From Larix sibirica (Eukaryota; Streptophyta; Pinopsida; Pinales; Pinaceae), in the NCBI GenBank assembly GCA_004151065.3, contig NWUY0300005024.1, forward strand, positions 14,228 to 42,948: 28,721 nt of DNA. The letters are read 5' to 3'. A program made the position numbers and the translations under genes. Each line of letters starts with the position of its first letter. The first letter of the stretch is position 1. The notes under the pieces were generated by a model. It made no database searches. It had not been told where the DNA came from and saw only the letters and a program-made list of their open reading frames with translations. Below, piece after piece: positions 1-9,550 of the stretch.

Positions 1-1
1 G

Positions 2-127
2 ACAGTTCATCTACGACATTGTTCCACGAACAATGAGATTCCAGATATATTCACCAAAGTGCTTGGAAAAGACAAGTTTGAAAGGTTTATAAACATGCTC
101 GGACTTACTAACACTCCTTTAGATTGA
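2..127 (+). pseudogene. Ty1/copia polyprotein C-terminus (end of RNase H region)
   Basis: The reading frame from base 2 runs to a TGA at 125-127 and gives the typical end of a plant copia polyprotein: HLRHCSTNNEIPDIFTK followed by a KFERFINMLGL-like tail. In intact elements this segment closes the RNase H domain that removes RNA from the RNA/DNA hybrid during reverse transcription. Only about 41 codons are in the window; the rest of gag-pol lies upstream, so intactness cannot be judged. The position directly before a polypurine tract and an LTR-like TGTTGAGACC start is what a complete copia 3' end looks like. I am confident in the family and do not assign a lineage. Confidence 0.85.
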
Positions 128-135
128 GGGGGGAA
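126..135 (+). other. Polypurine tract of the copia element
   Basis: A ten-base purine run (GAGGGGGGAA) overlaps the polyprotein stop codon and abuts the TGTTGA start of the LTR. This is the standard position of the plus-strand primer in LTR retrotransposons. Confidence 0.8.
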
Positions 136-421
136 TGTTGAGACCTAATCCTAAGGATTATGGTCCAAAGTGTAAATAATATAAATATGGTCAGTTTAAT
201 AAGGGGAAGTTGAGGAGTCATTTGGACTCCAACGGATCTCTTGGATTCCAAAGTCTAAGAGACATTTTCCCAATGTATAAATAAGCATATTAACTCATGA
301 ATAAAGGAAATCCGGGAGTTATTAACCTGTCAGTTATGCTGTTTTACTTCCCTCATTTTATATTTAATGGAACAATATGAAACTCTTTTGTTTTCTAAGA
401 AAAACACATATTATCTATTCA
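136..421 (+). repeat. 3' LTR of the copia element (right edge uncertain)
   Basis: The LTR opens with TGTTGAGACC immediately after the polypurine tract. A TATA-box-like TATAAATA lies at 276-283, as expected for a promoter inside a copia LTR. The right edge is not certain: a terminal CA occurs at 420-421, but it does not form a clear inverted repeat with TGTTGA, and no 5' LTR is available for comparison. The LTR may be truncated by whatever placed LINE A next to it. Confidence 0.6.
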
Positions 422-569
422 AGGAGATCTAAAAAGACAATCCTTGGGTGTATTATCACGGTAGATTAAGATGGCCTAAAACAAAAAATATTACATAAGC
501 ATCGATAAGAAGCACCCTAAGGATTTGCGAGATCGTTGACCCCAACCCACTTGGTTGTAACAAAACAAC

Positions 570-2270
570 AAGATTGTAAGACTTCCCTACGGATTGAAAA
601 TTATCATATAAGATCAAAAGATCGAGAGGAGACCAATTGTTCTGTCTCAAACTCATCAGTATGCATTTTACAAAGAACCAAGAGAAGAGCCTCCTTCAAG
701 AGGGATTCCACCCTAGCATTCATCTCACAAAACACATGAGTGTAACTAACCATACGAAATTAACCACTAATATCCTTCAAATGAGCAGCCAATTTTTGTA
801 AACCAAGATTGCTTACTAGGATTCCTCCTTGCATCCATTGAATTGTTATTGAAGAGTCACCCAAACTCTGAATATGTCTTTTTCCCTTCTCCATAGCAGA
901 TTTTAGTAAGTAAAAAATTGTAGAGAATTTAGTAATGTTGCTCATTTTGGGACCCAAGCATGATTTACCTGCAATATATTTATCCTCGGAGAAGAATATA
1001 ATAAATCCAATACCACTAATATTCTTGGATCCCTAAGTTCCATGTGATTTCCTTGTTAACATTTAGGTTTCCAATTACTCACTCTGAAATTTGCACTGCC
1101 GACATACCATAATACTCGAGGAAATCCAAATATTGTGAGGACATCGTGACAGGAGGTTATTGTTTCTCCTCAAACATATGAGCATTCTGAGATAGACAAA
1201 TCCCCCATGATATCAAATAGGGGATCACACAAAAGCACTTGATCTCCCTATGCCGAAATAAATCAACAAAATAATCTACAAGATTCTCCTTATTCCAAAG
1301 ATTCTTTAGCTAGAACTTAGACTCAACCTCCTTCCAAACCTAATGAAAGAATGGGAATGAAGGAAAAGGTGGTCATTAGATTCCTCACTCACATGGCATA
1401 AGATACACATACCTTGCCCTTAACTTTTTGTCCTTTGAAATTTGTCTCAGGTGAGAACCCTCCTATTCAAGACCAACCATAGAAATAATATGCTTTTTGG
1501 ATGGGAAAATACCTTTCAAAATTTATTCCACCACGAGGAATTCTCTGGAAGCGCATGTTCAGTCATATCCAAGTGTCCTAGCTTCGCATAATACTAACCC
1601 AATGAATTTTTATATGCCTGCATAAGCTTGTCGTCCTTGTCACGGAGTCAAATATGAACCTTTTGAAGTGCATCAAGAACCTATCCCAACACCAACCCCT
1701 CTCACCCTCCAATCCCAACTCAACACCCTGAAACCAACATTGACACCACATATTAGTCCATAAAGGATTATGAACCATGTTTAAAGTACACTTACCTTGA
1801 ACTTGAAGATAATGAATCAAAACCCTAGACAATAAAATGCCAGACCCATATCCCACTATCGCATCAACTCCCACTCTAATCTTCTCACCCGATCCCACCT
1901 TCCAAGCTAAGAATCAACTAATAATCTGAAAAGCAAGAGACAAATATTCCCATTGACTGGATAAATTTTGTATCAACTTGCTCCTCCTCCTAATCCAATC
2001 AAAAATCGTACCAAGAAAAATATACTTGGCAATCAAAATGTGTTTCCAAAGACTATCACGAGTAAGGAAGTTCCACAAGGAGTGAGCTCCAAGAGCTTGG
2101 TTAAAGGTATAAATATTTTTTATACCCCATCCACCCTAATTATTTGGGGATGCAGTGACCTTCCAATTTTCTAGGTGAGACCCCTAATACTCATAGCATC
2201 CCTTCCAAATCTAGTTAAACCAAATCTTACAAATTATGATGAGGGTCCTCTTCGAAATATATGCCATCAA
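570..2270 (-). pseudogene. LINE A ORF2 C-terminus: post-RT region, zinc motif and RNase H, broken
   Basis: Downstream of the RT on the minus strand, 2462-2274 gives the WLSRGWRGRLVMIKLV block, matching the usual 'lS.gGR..LIK.VL' segment. The 1898-1578 frame carries the GSGEKIRVGVDAIVG block. At 1410-1330 the frame reads CILCHVSEESNDHLFLH, the zf-RVT zinc-binding motif. RNase H follows: ISGIGFIIFFSEDKYIAGK near 1050-990, then SAMEKGKRHIQ, GDSSITIQWM (catalytic Asp) near 860, and a C-terminal end near 700 where an N-E-A-D-x-L-S-K-E-A-like segment is decayed to NARVESLLKEAL. Frameshifts and stops occur throughout. This is a type IH fold of the kind seen in RNase H-bearing plant L1 elements. Confidence 0.75.
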
Positions 2271-2279
2271 ATGCTAGTA

Positions 2280-3390
2280 AACATGAATTTGGGCCCGTAC
2301 CAACTTAATCATAACTAGTCTCCCCCTCCACCCCCTAGAGAGCCAACAATTACATCGCGAGAGCACTCCCTTCTCAATCTCAGAGGTAAGCCATGACCAA
2401 TTCACTTTAACATAGAAATTTGGTTTAGGAAAGTAGTATAGATATTTTAAACCATTCTCCAAGAAAAGAGAAGCATAAGGAAAAATCTACCCTAGGAGTA
2501 TCACTCAAATGTGTAACCTCTTCCAGAATGTAAAATGCAGACTTACCAATGTTAACCACCATACTTGTAGCACTACAAAATATTTTTCTAATGTATTTAT
2601 ATTGATTTCCCTCTTGCTGTGAACAAAGACAAAAAAGAAGGACGTCGTCCACAAATAAAAGATAAGTCAACTACTCCTAACCCCCAAAGGAAATCCCCTA
2701 AATATCCCCTTGTCTCTTTCTTGCATTAATCACCCTGCTCAAACCTTCCACCACCAACAAGAAGAGATATGAAGATAGAGGACACCCCTAACACAGACCC
2801 CGAGTGGGCTTAAAAAATTCAGAACTTGATCCATCGATTAAGACCACAAAAGAATAGGATGTAATACATCCCCTAATCCATTTGACTTATGGGAAGGTAG
2901 AACCCAACATGGAGAAGTAACAATCTTTAAAAGAGACAAGAAACATGATCGAAGGCCTTGGACAGGTCCAACTTTATGATTGTTGTAGGGATATGGGTAG
3001 TCTTGATGAAATGTAAGCCTTCATGGGCTGACCTGATGGCCTCATGAATCGATCTACCCTTCAAAAACCCAAATTGCTCTACAAATATAACCCTAGAAAG
3101 AATTGACTTAAGGTGGATAGCCAACAATTTCACAACAATCTTGTAAACACAATTAAAAAGGGATATTGGATGGAATTCATTGAATGATCCCAAAAAACCA
3201 CCTTAGGAATCAAAGCCAAAAAGGTAGTATTAATGATGTAAGGAATCCTCCTAGGAAAATGAACCTCATCTGCTGCCTTTAGAAGACCATTCCCTAGAAC
3301 CACAAAGAAATCAATGAAAAACTCCACCATTGAACCATTCGACCCTAGACTTTTATCCTTGTTGAAGGAACTTAGCACTGCCCAAAGTAA
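2280..3390 (-). pseudogene. LINE A ORF2 reverse transcriptase domain, broken
   Basis: RT motifs appear in the right order on the minus strand: DKSLGSNG near 3360 (normally KSPGPDG), ALIPK near 3220, a HPISLFNCVYKIVVKLLA block near 3170, EQFGFLKGRSIHEAI near 3070, the catalytic KLDLSKAFDHVS near 2950, RGL-stop-GCPLSSYLFLLV near 2790 and the active-site LLFVDDVLLF near 2650. The Gln of the normal RGLRQGCP motif is a stop codon (CAG to TAG type change). The reading frame shifts between 3193/3130 and 2670/2425. The family assignment is secure; the enzyme is not functional. Confidence 0.85.
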
Positions 3391-3754
3391 ATAACCTGAA
3401 TATATCTACATTCTCCACTTCATCAACCAGACTGGGGAAGTATGATACCATCTTCAAAATATCACCCATATTGTTATGCTACAATTCTGGGAATAATGCA
3501 CAAAAATGGTTTTCCCCAAGCTTTGCAATGTCTTGGAAACCCTGGACAAAGAGGCCATCACCATCTTTCATCTCCCATGTGTTATTTTGGTTCTACGATG
3601 TTGCACATAGTTTTGGAATAACTTAGTGTTTTGATCATCAGCGTTATCCAATTAGCGCGACTTTTTAAATGCCACTCAATTTTGTTATCGAATAATAGCT
3701 TATTCTTCCTTTGCTCAAGCCCAAAAATCTTATCCTAGATATATTTGTCATAAT

Positions 3755-4268
3755 GCCCCTCGTGAAGATCAATGAAAATTCTATGAAGATATTTTTTTAA
3801 TTTCCACAAACATTCTATCATGTTTTCTATGTCGCTTCCAATCCCATTGTGACACCATTCCCTTGAGAATTTTCAATGACCAAGCAAACTAGACCCTTGC
3901 ATTTTTGGCGGAGCTATCATCTATATGCACCCAATTTAACCAAATAATTTGTTGCACTTCCTCCTCAACTTCCCAATAAGGATTATATTTAAAACATGAT
4001 CCTTTCTTGTCGCCCCTCGTGAAGATCAATGAAAATTCTATGAAGATATTTTTTTAATTTCCACAAACATTCTATCATGTTTTCTATGTTGCTTCCAATC
4101 CCATTGTGACACCATTCCCTTGAGAATTTTCAATGACCAAGCAAACTAGACCCTTGCATTTTTGGCGGAGCTATCATCTATATGCACCCAATTTAACCAA
4201 ATAATTTGTTGCACTTCCTCCTCAACTTCCCAATAAGGATTATATTTAAAACAGGATCCTTTCTTGTC
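3755..4268. repeat. 257-bp tandem duplication inside LINE A
   Basis: Bases 3755-4011 are repeated as 4012-4268. By eye the copies differ at two positions only (GTCGCTTCC versus GTTGCTTCC, and ACATGATCC versus ACAGGATCC). The hexamer GCCCCT starts each copy and recurs at 4269-4274, just after copy two. That is what unequal exchange or replication slippage between two short GCCCCT sites would leave. The duplication covers the linker between endonuclease and RT. Confidence 0.95.
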
Positions 4269-4289
4269 GCCCCTAGACCAAATTTTGAG

Positions 4290-4966
4290 ATAAATTGGAA
4301 AATGGTCTGAGAAACGAGCACTACCAATCACCTTATCATCTCTACTTTTAGCAATATTCCCTCATGCACCATAAAATAGTCAAGGCGATTTTTCATCCCT
4401 TCTTTAAGAATTATGTTATTACTCCACATTGGCATGAGCTCAATAGGTTCCACATCAACCCTTCTAGCTCAAACTTGTCAAGAAAAATAATGACTTAAAT
4501 AATCCTCTTTGGCCATAGCACCCCATATTTCATCTATGTTCACTATTAGGTTCAAATCCCCCCAATGATTATGTTGTCTACTTTCAAACAATGGAAGGAA
4601 AACAATTGGTCCTAGAATTATTGGTTACCATCATACAACCCGTACAAGTTGAGAATGGAAAAGGAACAGTTTGAACTCTTAATGAACCACTATGCACAAT
4701 TCTAAAAATAATGAAAAATAGTTTATTAAAGAAAGGTGGTTATTAAATCCTAGAATATTTCCTCTCGACTACCCAAAAGAATCTGAGGAGATAAAGTCCC
4801 ACCCTCCAAATATTTTCCTCAGATATGAGGCTATCAATTCTCCATTACCCTTTGAATCCTAAATCAACAACATATCAAGCTTCTTCAATTCAACCAATCG
4901 CTTGAGGGCTAGTTTCTTAGCTTACCCTTGCAGGACTCTAACATTTATCATCATAATATTCATCAT
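4290..4966 (-). pseudogene. LINE A ORF2 N-terminus: AP-like endonuclease, broken
   Basis: The minus-strand frame beginning at ATG 4966 reads MMNIMMINVRVLQG, a decayed form of the usual MKI-x-SWNVRGLG opening of the exonuclease-endonuclease-phosphatase domain. The C-terminal catalytic signature SDHFPI is intact in the 4331-4146 frame, followed by the typical transition to a W/N-rich linker. In active LINEs this enzyme nicks target DNA to expose the 3' OH used to prime reverse transcription. The central part is interrupted by stops. Everything between the SDHFPI motif and the RT is disturbed by the tandem duplication at 3755-4268. Confidence 0.7.
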
Positions 4967-5149
4967 TTTCCCTAGGAAATGGTTTCCCTACTCTAACCCT
5001 ATAAATAAATTACTGTCTACCCTAACTAACCTCTCTAGCCGCTCTCTTCTAGGCATTCTTGATAGAATATTTTCTTCCCACCTTGGTAGAAATGTTCTCC
5101 CTATACTGATCAAATCATATCCCCCTAAAACCACATCGACATGTGCATG

Positions 5150-6907
5150 AGTTCAAGATCTCAATAGTTACATACCACCCCCTTAAGATGAGGCCGACTA
5201 ACTATTAGATTTAGATGGGTTTGCAAGAGAGGAACGAGAAATGGGATCATAATCAAATGACAATATTACAGTAAAATGACCATCAATCTGCCCCTCCCTC
5301 TCAGAATCCACTATCGATCCCTCTTAGAATAAACATTAAAAGGACATAAAAGGCTAGAAACACTCCTAACAACAATATTAGAACTAGGCAAATCACAAAC
5401 TAGATTGAGTGGAGGGAAGTCAAAATCCTTACCCATAGATTTGTCGACTTGAACATAATCTCTTCATATGGCCTCTAAATGTGCAAATTGCACCGAGGAT
5501 AATTCATATTTGCCATGCACTTCTCAAGCTGCCTCGCAACTAGCCTTCTGCTAATAGACCTCATAGATTAATGGAATGGACAAATCCCATACCACTAAGT
5601 ATCTGAAAATTATACCTGCCTCCAATTTTGGGACAAACCTATTCCTGACCTCCTTAGAGCCACATACCTCCAAACCGCTTCTTGTTAGGATAGCCTCTAG
5701 CCAATTCAAATCTACATATCGAATAAGGGAGTCCCCAACCCAATCCCCTTGTCACTTTTCCTTCCATATTTTTTATGACATGGATAATTAAAATCAACCA
5801 AATCATGCCCATATAAGTGGCATTGAGCACACCTGAAGGGGATATTGATGTATTCCAGTTGTTGCGTGAACGATTTTTAACCACCAAGTAAGTCCATAGA
5901 TTCGAACAAACCCTACCTAAGGTCAATTTCAACTAGAACATGTGCCACTTAGCAAGAGGCAACACTGAGAGAATTATAATCCATTGCAATATGCTTCCCC
6001 AGAGTATCCTTTATGGCCCTTAGACCTTCATCCGACCAGAACTCTAGAGGTAGCCTGGTAAGTTTGACCATACATGTGTGCACATAGTACATTTGTCCTG
6101 AGGATCAAATAGGGGGCGCGAAAACTTAAGATAGAGCATGTTTTTGTCCACAAACCAACATTGGTGTAGTATTTATTGTGAGTCCTCCTTGTAGTTAAAA
6201 ATGAAACCCCATCATCCATGCACCAGTAAATGGATAATAAGGCAGTATCCAATCACTGACACCCATGGTTTCTGTGACCAAACTATCATCGATTCCCTTG
6301 AAAACCTATGACCACCAAACTTACCAACCAATGTCCTACCTTCCAGATCTAGCATTTTCCTAATCCTTATATCATCTCTGACAACCAAAGGCACACCCCC
6401 TCTCCAAGATCAAAGAAATTTCTAATGCTTTCTTGAGCTATGAGTAGAAACCCTAGGGCACATACTACTTAGATATTCCAAACATAAACAAACACGTAGA
6501 AATCCTGTGGAAATCCTTTAGCGAGCGTTGAACCCTCGACTCGAACCTTCAAGTAGTAGACTAGTTAGATCCCCATTAGGAGTAATGGATTGAACCTCAC
6601 ACATGTCTAGCGATAGGAGAATTTTTTACAAAGATGGTTGTTATGCTTATCCCCCCACAACTACATATGTCTATCGATCCATCGTACCCACTATTGCCTC
6701 ACCATTCAAAAGGTGATATGACAACTTATTGGATGTCGGACCCTCCCATTTGCCCCCATTTGGACTATAGTAGTTGTGAAGGGATAGTCCCCCCCTTATC
6801 TGACTAACTACCAAACTTAGGCCCTCGGTAAATGGGGAGGAAACGAATATGTCTTCCTCTGAAAAGGAATCCTTTGAGTAATCAACTAGATGAATATCAT
6901 CCTCCAT
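5150..6907 (-). pseudogene. LINE A ORF1 (gag-like RNA-binding protein), broken
   Basis: ORF1 proteins of plant L1 elements bind element RNA and form the ribonucleoprotein. A 78-codon acidic N-terminal segment starts with ATG at 6907. Next comes a segment with TLVGKFGGHRFSRESMIVW at 6394-6212, matching the usual LVG(K/R)F start of the DUF4283 gag-like domain, and a shifted continuation at 6252-6028. A zinc knuckle follows at 5831-5792, read as CAQCHLYGHDLVD; the expected final Cys is Phe (TTT), with the next Cys a few residues later. Several frameshifts separate these pieces. I infer the start from the position of the first long frame, not from a ribosome signal. Confidence 0.7.
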
Positions 6908-7002
6908 GGGATTATTGCAAAAAACTGGTCCAAAACCCTAGTACTCGGAAAAATTCCCCACTCCCCTCATATATATCCCTAGTTGTCCTTAACTTTACAC
7001 TA

Positions 7003-7330
7003 GATGTCCAAAACAACAAGAAACATTTATATTAATTATATCAATGTTTTGTCAGGAGGTGTAAAACTTGTAGGAACAAAGTATGCAATGGAGCCAATAG
7101 AAAGGTTGATGAGAGATGGCATGAGGAATGGATTTGAAAGAATGTGTATTGTTTATTATTCAATGCTTGTTACGATACACTTTCCGATTTACACAATCAT
7201 GTATATTATATTATAAATGTACATCTACTCATTACACTTCATTTCTATGTTTCTAGATGGAAAATGAAGAAGAGGAACAAAATCAAGCCAATAAACAAAA
7301 CGTTTGGTCAAATAAACTAAGTACAATATC
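7003..7330 (+). pseudogene. Unrecognised exon-like remnants, possibly transposase 3' end
   Basis: Two short stretches look more protein-like than the surrounding AT-rich DNA. The first, after a splice-acceptor-like TTTTGTCAG near 7053, reads KLVGTKYAMEPIERLMRDG. The second starts after TTTCTATGTTTCTAG at about 7256 with ATG at 7257 and reads as a hydrophilic tail (MENEEEEQNQANKQN) ending in TAA near 7349. I do not recognise a family. Their position upstream of a CACTA-like terminus on the same strand would fit the end of a transposon gene, but that is inference. Confidence 0.2.
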
Positions 7331-7339
7331 GCCTACAAG

Positions 7340-8090
7340 TGATGAATAAATGAGGCATGTAAACAACTCAAGAAATGACATTAGTTCGAGTGAAGAATGG
7401 CAATCAATATAGTTTGATTATTGTTGACCTTTATGTTGTCTCGTTTTGTATGACGAAGGGTCTTGTATTCATATCTAATAAAATGGGTTTCTTATTTTAT
7501 TGCATTGCCCAATGTTATAAAATGTTACATTGTTAATTAAGTACATGGATGATTAATATATTGATGTTATATGTTAATGATTAAATATCGCAATGAATAG
7601 ATGTGTGATCTGATGGTATAACACATTAATATAATCATTATATCCCAATGCAATAATTAAAATTAAAATATCAGTATTATTATAAAAATTATTTGATTTG
7701 TAATGAGTAATTGAATGAAAGAAAAAAAGACACGATTAATTAAAATACAAACATATTGGTGCATTGTGTTTTTTGAACTCACTAAACGGTGTCGGAAATA
7801 CATAAATCGTTAATGTTGTGGCGATTTTTGCGTTGTAAAAAATTGCGTGCTAGTGTTTTTTAGCGAAAATATCACATCAAAGATTATATTTGTTATAAAA
7901 GCACTGACATAACGATGCTCAAGTAATAGTCGACATGGGTGCTATATATAAACAAATTTGCACTGGTACGATTACTTATATTAAGTGCACCAAAGACACA
8001 GAAAACAACACACCATTCATTGTTATCATCAACATTAAATTCACAAGATGTGGCAGTGCATATGGTAATACAAGCATAGGTGCATATACT
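7340..8090. other. AT-rich intergenic stretch without recognisable genes
   Basis: The sequence is AT-rich, with scattered ATTAA and TTAAT runs and no credible coding frame on either strand. The one open frame here (minus strand around 7976-8161) overlaps a repeat and has a low-complexity hydrophobic composition, so I read it as chance. It may be the internal non-coding part of the DNA transposon suggested by the terminus at 8513. Confidence 0.4.
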
Positions 8091-8092
8091 TG

Positions 8093-8320
8093 AATTGTAT
8101 GCACTAGTGGATTAGGAGGAATAATAAACATTGGTGCTATAAAAAACATTACATGCACCAAGCAATTATATAAATGAATATCACTGTTGCATAAAATTTA
8201 TATTGTATGCACCAATGCTCCTCTGTTTATAAACATACTAGGACATAACATTTAAATTGTATGCACTGGTGCTCTTACGTTAAACATGCACTAGTGCATT
8301 TGTACAATATGCACACTAAC
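8093..8320. repeat. Degenerate tandem repeat with 54-bp period
   Basis: The tetramer GCAC inside a TGTATGCAC(C/T)A(G/A)TG context occurs at 8101, 8155, 8209 and 8263, exactly 54 bases apart, with related GCAC copies at 8288 and 8311 and weaker ones upstream near 7960-7987. The unit core is ATTGTATGCACYRRTG followed by AT-rich spacer. The core is partly self-complementary (GCACTAGTGC at 8288). Subterminal arrays of short motifs are typical of CACTA transposons, which would fit the terminus at 8513. Confidence 0.6.
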
Positions 8321-8392
8321 TAAAAAACCTTTTCTATAACCTTTAACCACTTAGTTTATTTTTAGCTATGGTGTACATCCATTATAACCTTC

Positions 8393-8428
8393 GCTGAAAC
8401 TTCCATTACCAATGATGGAGGTTTTAGC
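8393..8428. repeat. 14-bp inverted repeat (hairpin)
   Basis: The arm 8393-8406 (GCTGAAACTTCCAT) pairs with 8415-8428 (ATGGAGGTTTTAGC) across an 8-base loop. Twelve of 14 positions are complementary in DNA, and the other two would be G-U pairs in RNA. Related CCTCC/AAACCTC motifs recur at 8472-8490, so this looks like subterminal structure of the adjacent element. Confidence 0.6.
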
Positions 8429-8471
8429 AGAGCTTTTTTTTAAAAAAATCCAAATCTTGTAACATTAAAAG

Positions 8472-8513
8472 CCTCCACAAAAACCTCTGCGAGAATTTGT
8501 TGTCCTTGTAGTG
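8472..8513 (+). mobile_element. Possible CACTA (En/Spm) transposon terminus
   Basis: Read on the minus strand from 8513, the sequence starts CACTACAAGGACA. Plant CACTA elements typically begin CACTACAAGAAA, so the first nine bases match. Directly inside are GC-richer motifs (GCAGAGGTTTTTGTGGAGG on the minus strand) of the kind repeated in CACTA subterminal regions. The partner terminus is not visible in the window; the left side meets LINE A. With only one end and no recognisable transposase, this remains a candidate. Confidence 0.4.
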
Positions 8514-8514
8514 G

Positions 8515-8594
8515 GTATATCCACAACTAAAATAAATGTGTCAAGCGGTTAATATCAATACATTAAATTGAAAATCAAGGTTGGGAGGTGCGAC
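8515..8594 (+). repeat. Dispersed repeat copy 1, serine-tRNA-like A box (SINE candidate)
   Basis: This copy starts GTATATCC and contains ATGTGTCAAGCGGTTAAT, close to the D-arm/A-box region of serine tRNA (GTGTCCGAGTGGTTAAGG). It matches the copy at 9435-9514 over about 80 bases, roughly 84 percent by eye. It directly abuts the CACTA-like terminus at 8513. No convincing B box was found in this copy, so a tRNA-derived SINE is plausible but not shown. Confidence 0.45.
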
Positions 8595-8633
8595 AATGAT
8601 CATTTTTTATCTCAAACAACAAGAGACAATGGG

Positions 8634-8670
8634 GCAAGAGATAATGAGACAATGAGACAATGAGACATAA
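8634..8670. repeat. Short 8-bp tandem repeat
   Basis: Two to three copies of AGACAATG-like units (with an imperfect AGATAATG) occur in a row. This is a local microsatellite-like slippage product. Confidence 0.6.
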
Positions 8671-8748
8671 GATGGAGGAAAATATTTAATCCATTGTCAA
8701 CAATTATATTCATCCAATGATATCAATATATAGTACATGGGTATAACT

Positions 8749-8761
8749 ACCTCTAGATCTA
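8749..8761. repeat. Left target-site duplication of the SINE
   Basis: ACCTCTAGATCTA, identical to 8921-8933 on the other side of the SINE. Confidence 0.85.
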
Positions 8762-8920
8762 GTCAATTGAGTTTAGATCGGGTGGTTGGGAGGAATGTTG
8801 TTATACTCCACACCCGAGTTCAAATCCTAGTATGTGACATATTATGTAAACGATATGTAATTGAGGATTCCTTGATTCTTCGTGAATAGTAAGAATCTAT
8901 ATTAAAGAAAGAAAAAAAAC
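8762..8920 (+). mobile_element. tRNA-derived SINE with 13-bp target-site duplication
   Basis: An A-box-like segment (TAGATCGGGTGGTTGGGAGG) lies at about 8774-8793, and a B box (GAGTTCAAATCC) about 30 bases downstream near 8818-8829, the spacing expected of a tRNA-type internal RNA polymerase III promoter. The body ends in an A-rich tail (AAAGAAAGAAAAAAAAC) at about 8904-8920. The 13 bases ACCTCTAGATCTA occur exactly at 8749-8761 and again at 8921-8933, flanking the body. This is a short element of about 159 bp with no coding capacity. It would have been transcribed by Pol III and copied by LINE-encoded enzymes. Confidence 0.85.
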
Positions 8921-8933
8921 ACCTCTAGATCTA
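8921..8933. repeat. Right target-site duplication of the SINE
   Basis: ACCTCTAGATCTA directly after the A-rich tail, identical to 8749-8761. A perfect 13-bp duplication indicates a comparatively recent insertion. Confidence 0.85.
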
Positions 8934-9434
8934 TATCTCATTAAACAACTAATAAATGGATCAGGATGACACCTCATCGGTAAATAATGATTACAATTCA
9001 TAAAGAGGTGACCTTGGACTTTGTAATTGTCTAGGTACTCATAGATTAACATTAATGATGTCTTTGTTCTAAAATTAAATTTGATATGTACCACTCATTT
9101 AAATTTGAGCTGCCATATTTGATATATATATCTGACATATAGTTGGTTTTGATAGTACCGTCTATGTATATTATGTATTTTTATATCGTGTTGATGTTGA
9201 TGTTGTTTGATTTATAAATTATATTGTGTATGTTAATGATTAATATCATTGATGATTTATAAGTTATAAAAAAATATTTAACACATTTAGTAATTAAATT
9301 GATTTAAATAAATGTTAATAAAAATGTAAAACTCTTTCTCTAATTTATTATTTTAATTAAAATAATTGGATTTATTGTCCCAAATTAGATAGTATATATA
9401 TATTTTTTTTAAATATTACATTTATAGTAATTAG
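8934..9434. other. AT-rich intergenic stretch without genes
   Basis: The sequence is very AT-rich with TTAAAT/ATTAAT runs and a short TATATATA tract near 9395. I see no coding frame, RNA gene or transposon end in it. Confidence 0.5.
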
Positions 9435-9514
9435 GTATATCCATAGCTAACATAAATGTGTCGAGTGGTTAATATAAATAAAGTAAATTGAAAATCGAGG
9501 TTGGGAGGTCTGAC
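9435..9514 (+). repeat. Dispersed repeat copy 2, serine-tRNA-like A box (SINE candidate)
   Basis: This copy aligns with 8515-8594 at an offset of 920 bases. Its ATGTGTCGAGTGGTTAAT is even closer to the serine-tRNA D-arm than copy 1, and GTAAATTGAAAATC follows where a tRNA-Ser anticodon arm has GGACTTGAAATCC. A weak TTTTCAATTCC further on could be a decayed B box. The two copies are either independent SINE insertions or the ends of one larger unit. Confidence 0.45.
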
Positions 9515-9550
9515 GGGGATAATTTTCAATTCCGCGTGACAAGAGGAAGT

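Larger units (their letters stand above)
440..6990 (-). mobile_element. LINE A: decayed L1-type non-LTR retrotransposon with RNase H
   Basis: Read on the minus strand, this stretch carries in order an ORF1 with a gag-like domain and zinc knuckle (about 6907-5150), an AP-endonuclease (about 4966-4290), reverse transcriptase (about 3390-2280), a post-RT zinc-finger region (around 1400) and RNase H (about 1110-570). Plant L1 elements bearing an RNase H domain are a known group. Every domain is split by stops and frameshifts, so the copy is dead. Both ends are approximate: I see no clear poly(A) tail at the 440 end and no target-site duplication. An internal 257-bp tandem duplication (3755-4268) lengthens the element. 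Confidence 0.85.

Noticed and set aside
3755-4268. LTR pair or CRISPR-like repeat
   Set aside because: Two directly adjacent 257-bp units without spacers or TG...CA ends, lying within LINE coding sequence, are a tandem duplication.
7976-8161. Minus-strand hydrophobic 61-codon ORF as a small membrane protein
   Set aside because: It lies within the 54-bp-period AT-rich repeat and its composition follows from the repeat.
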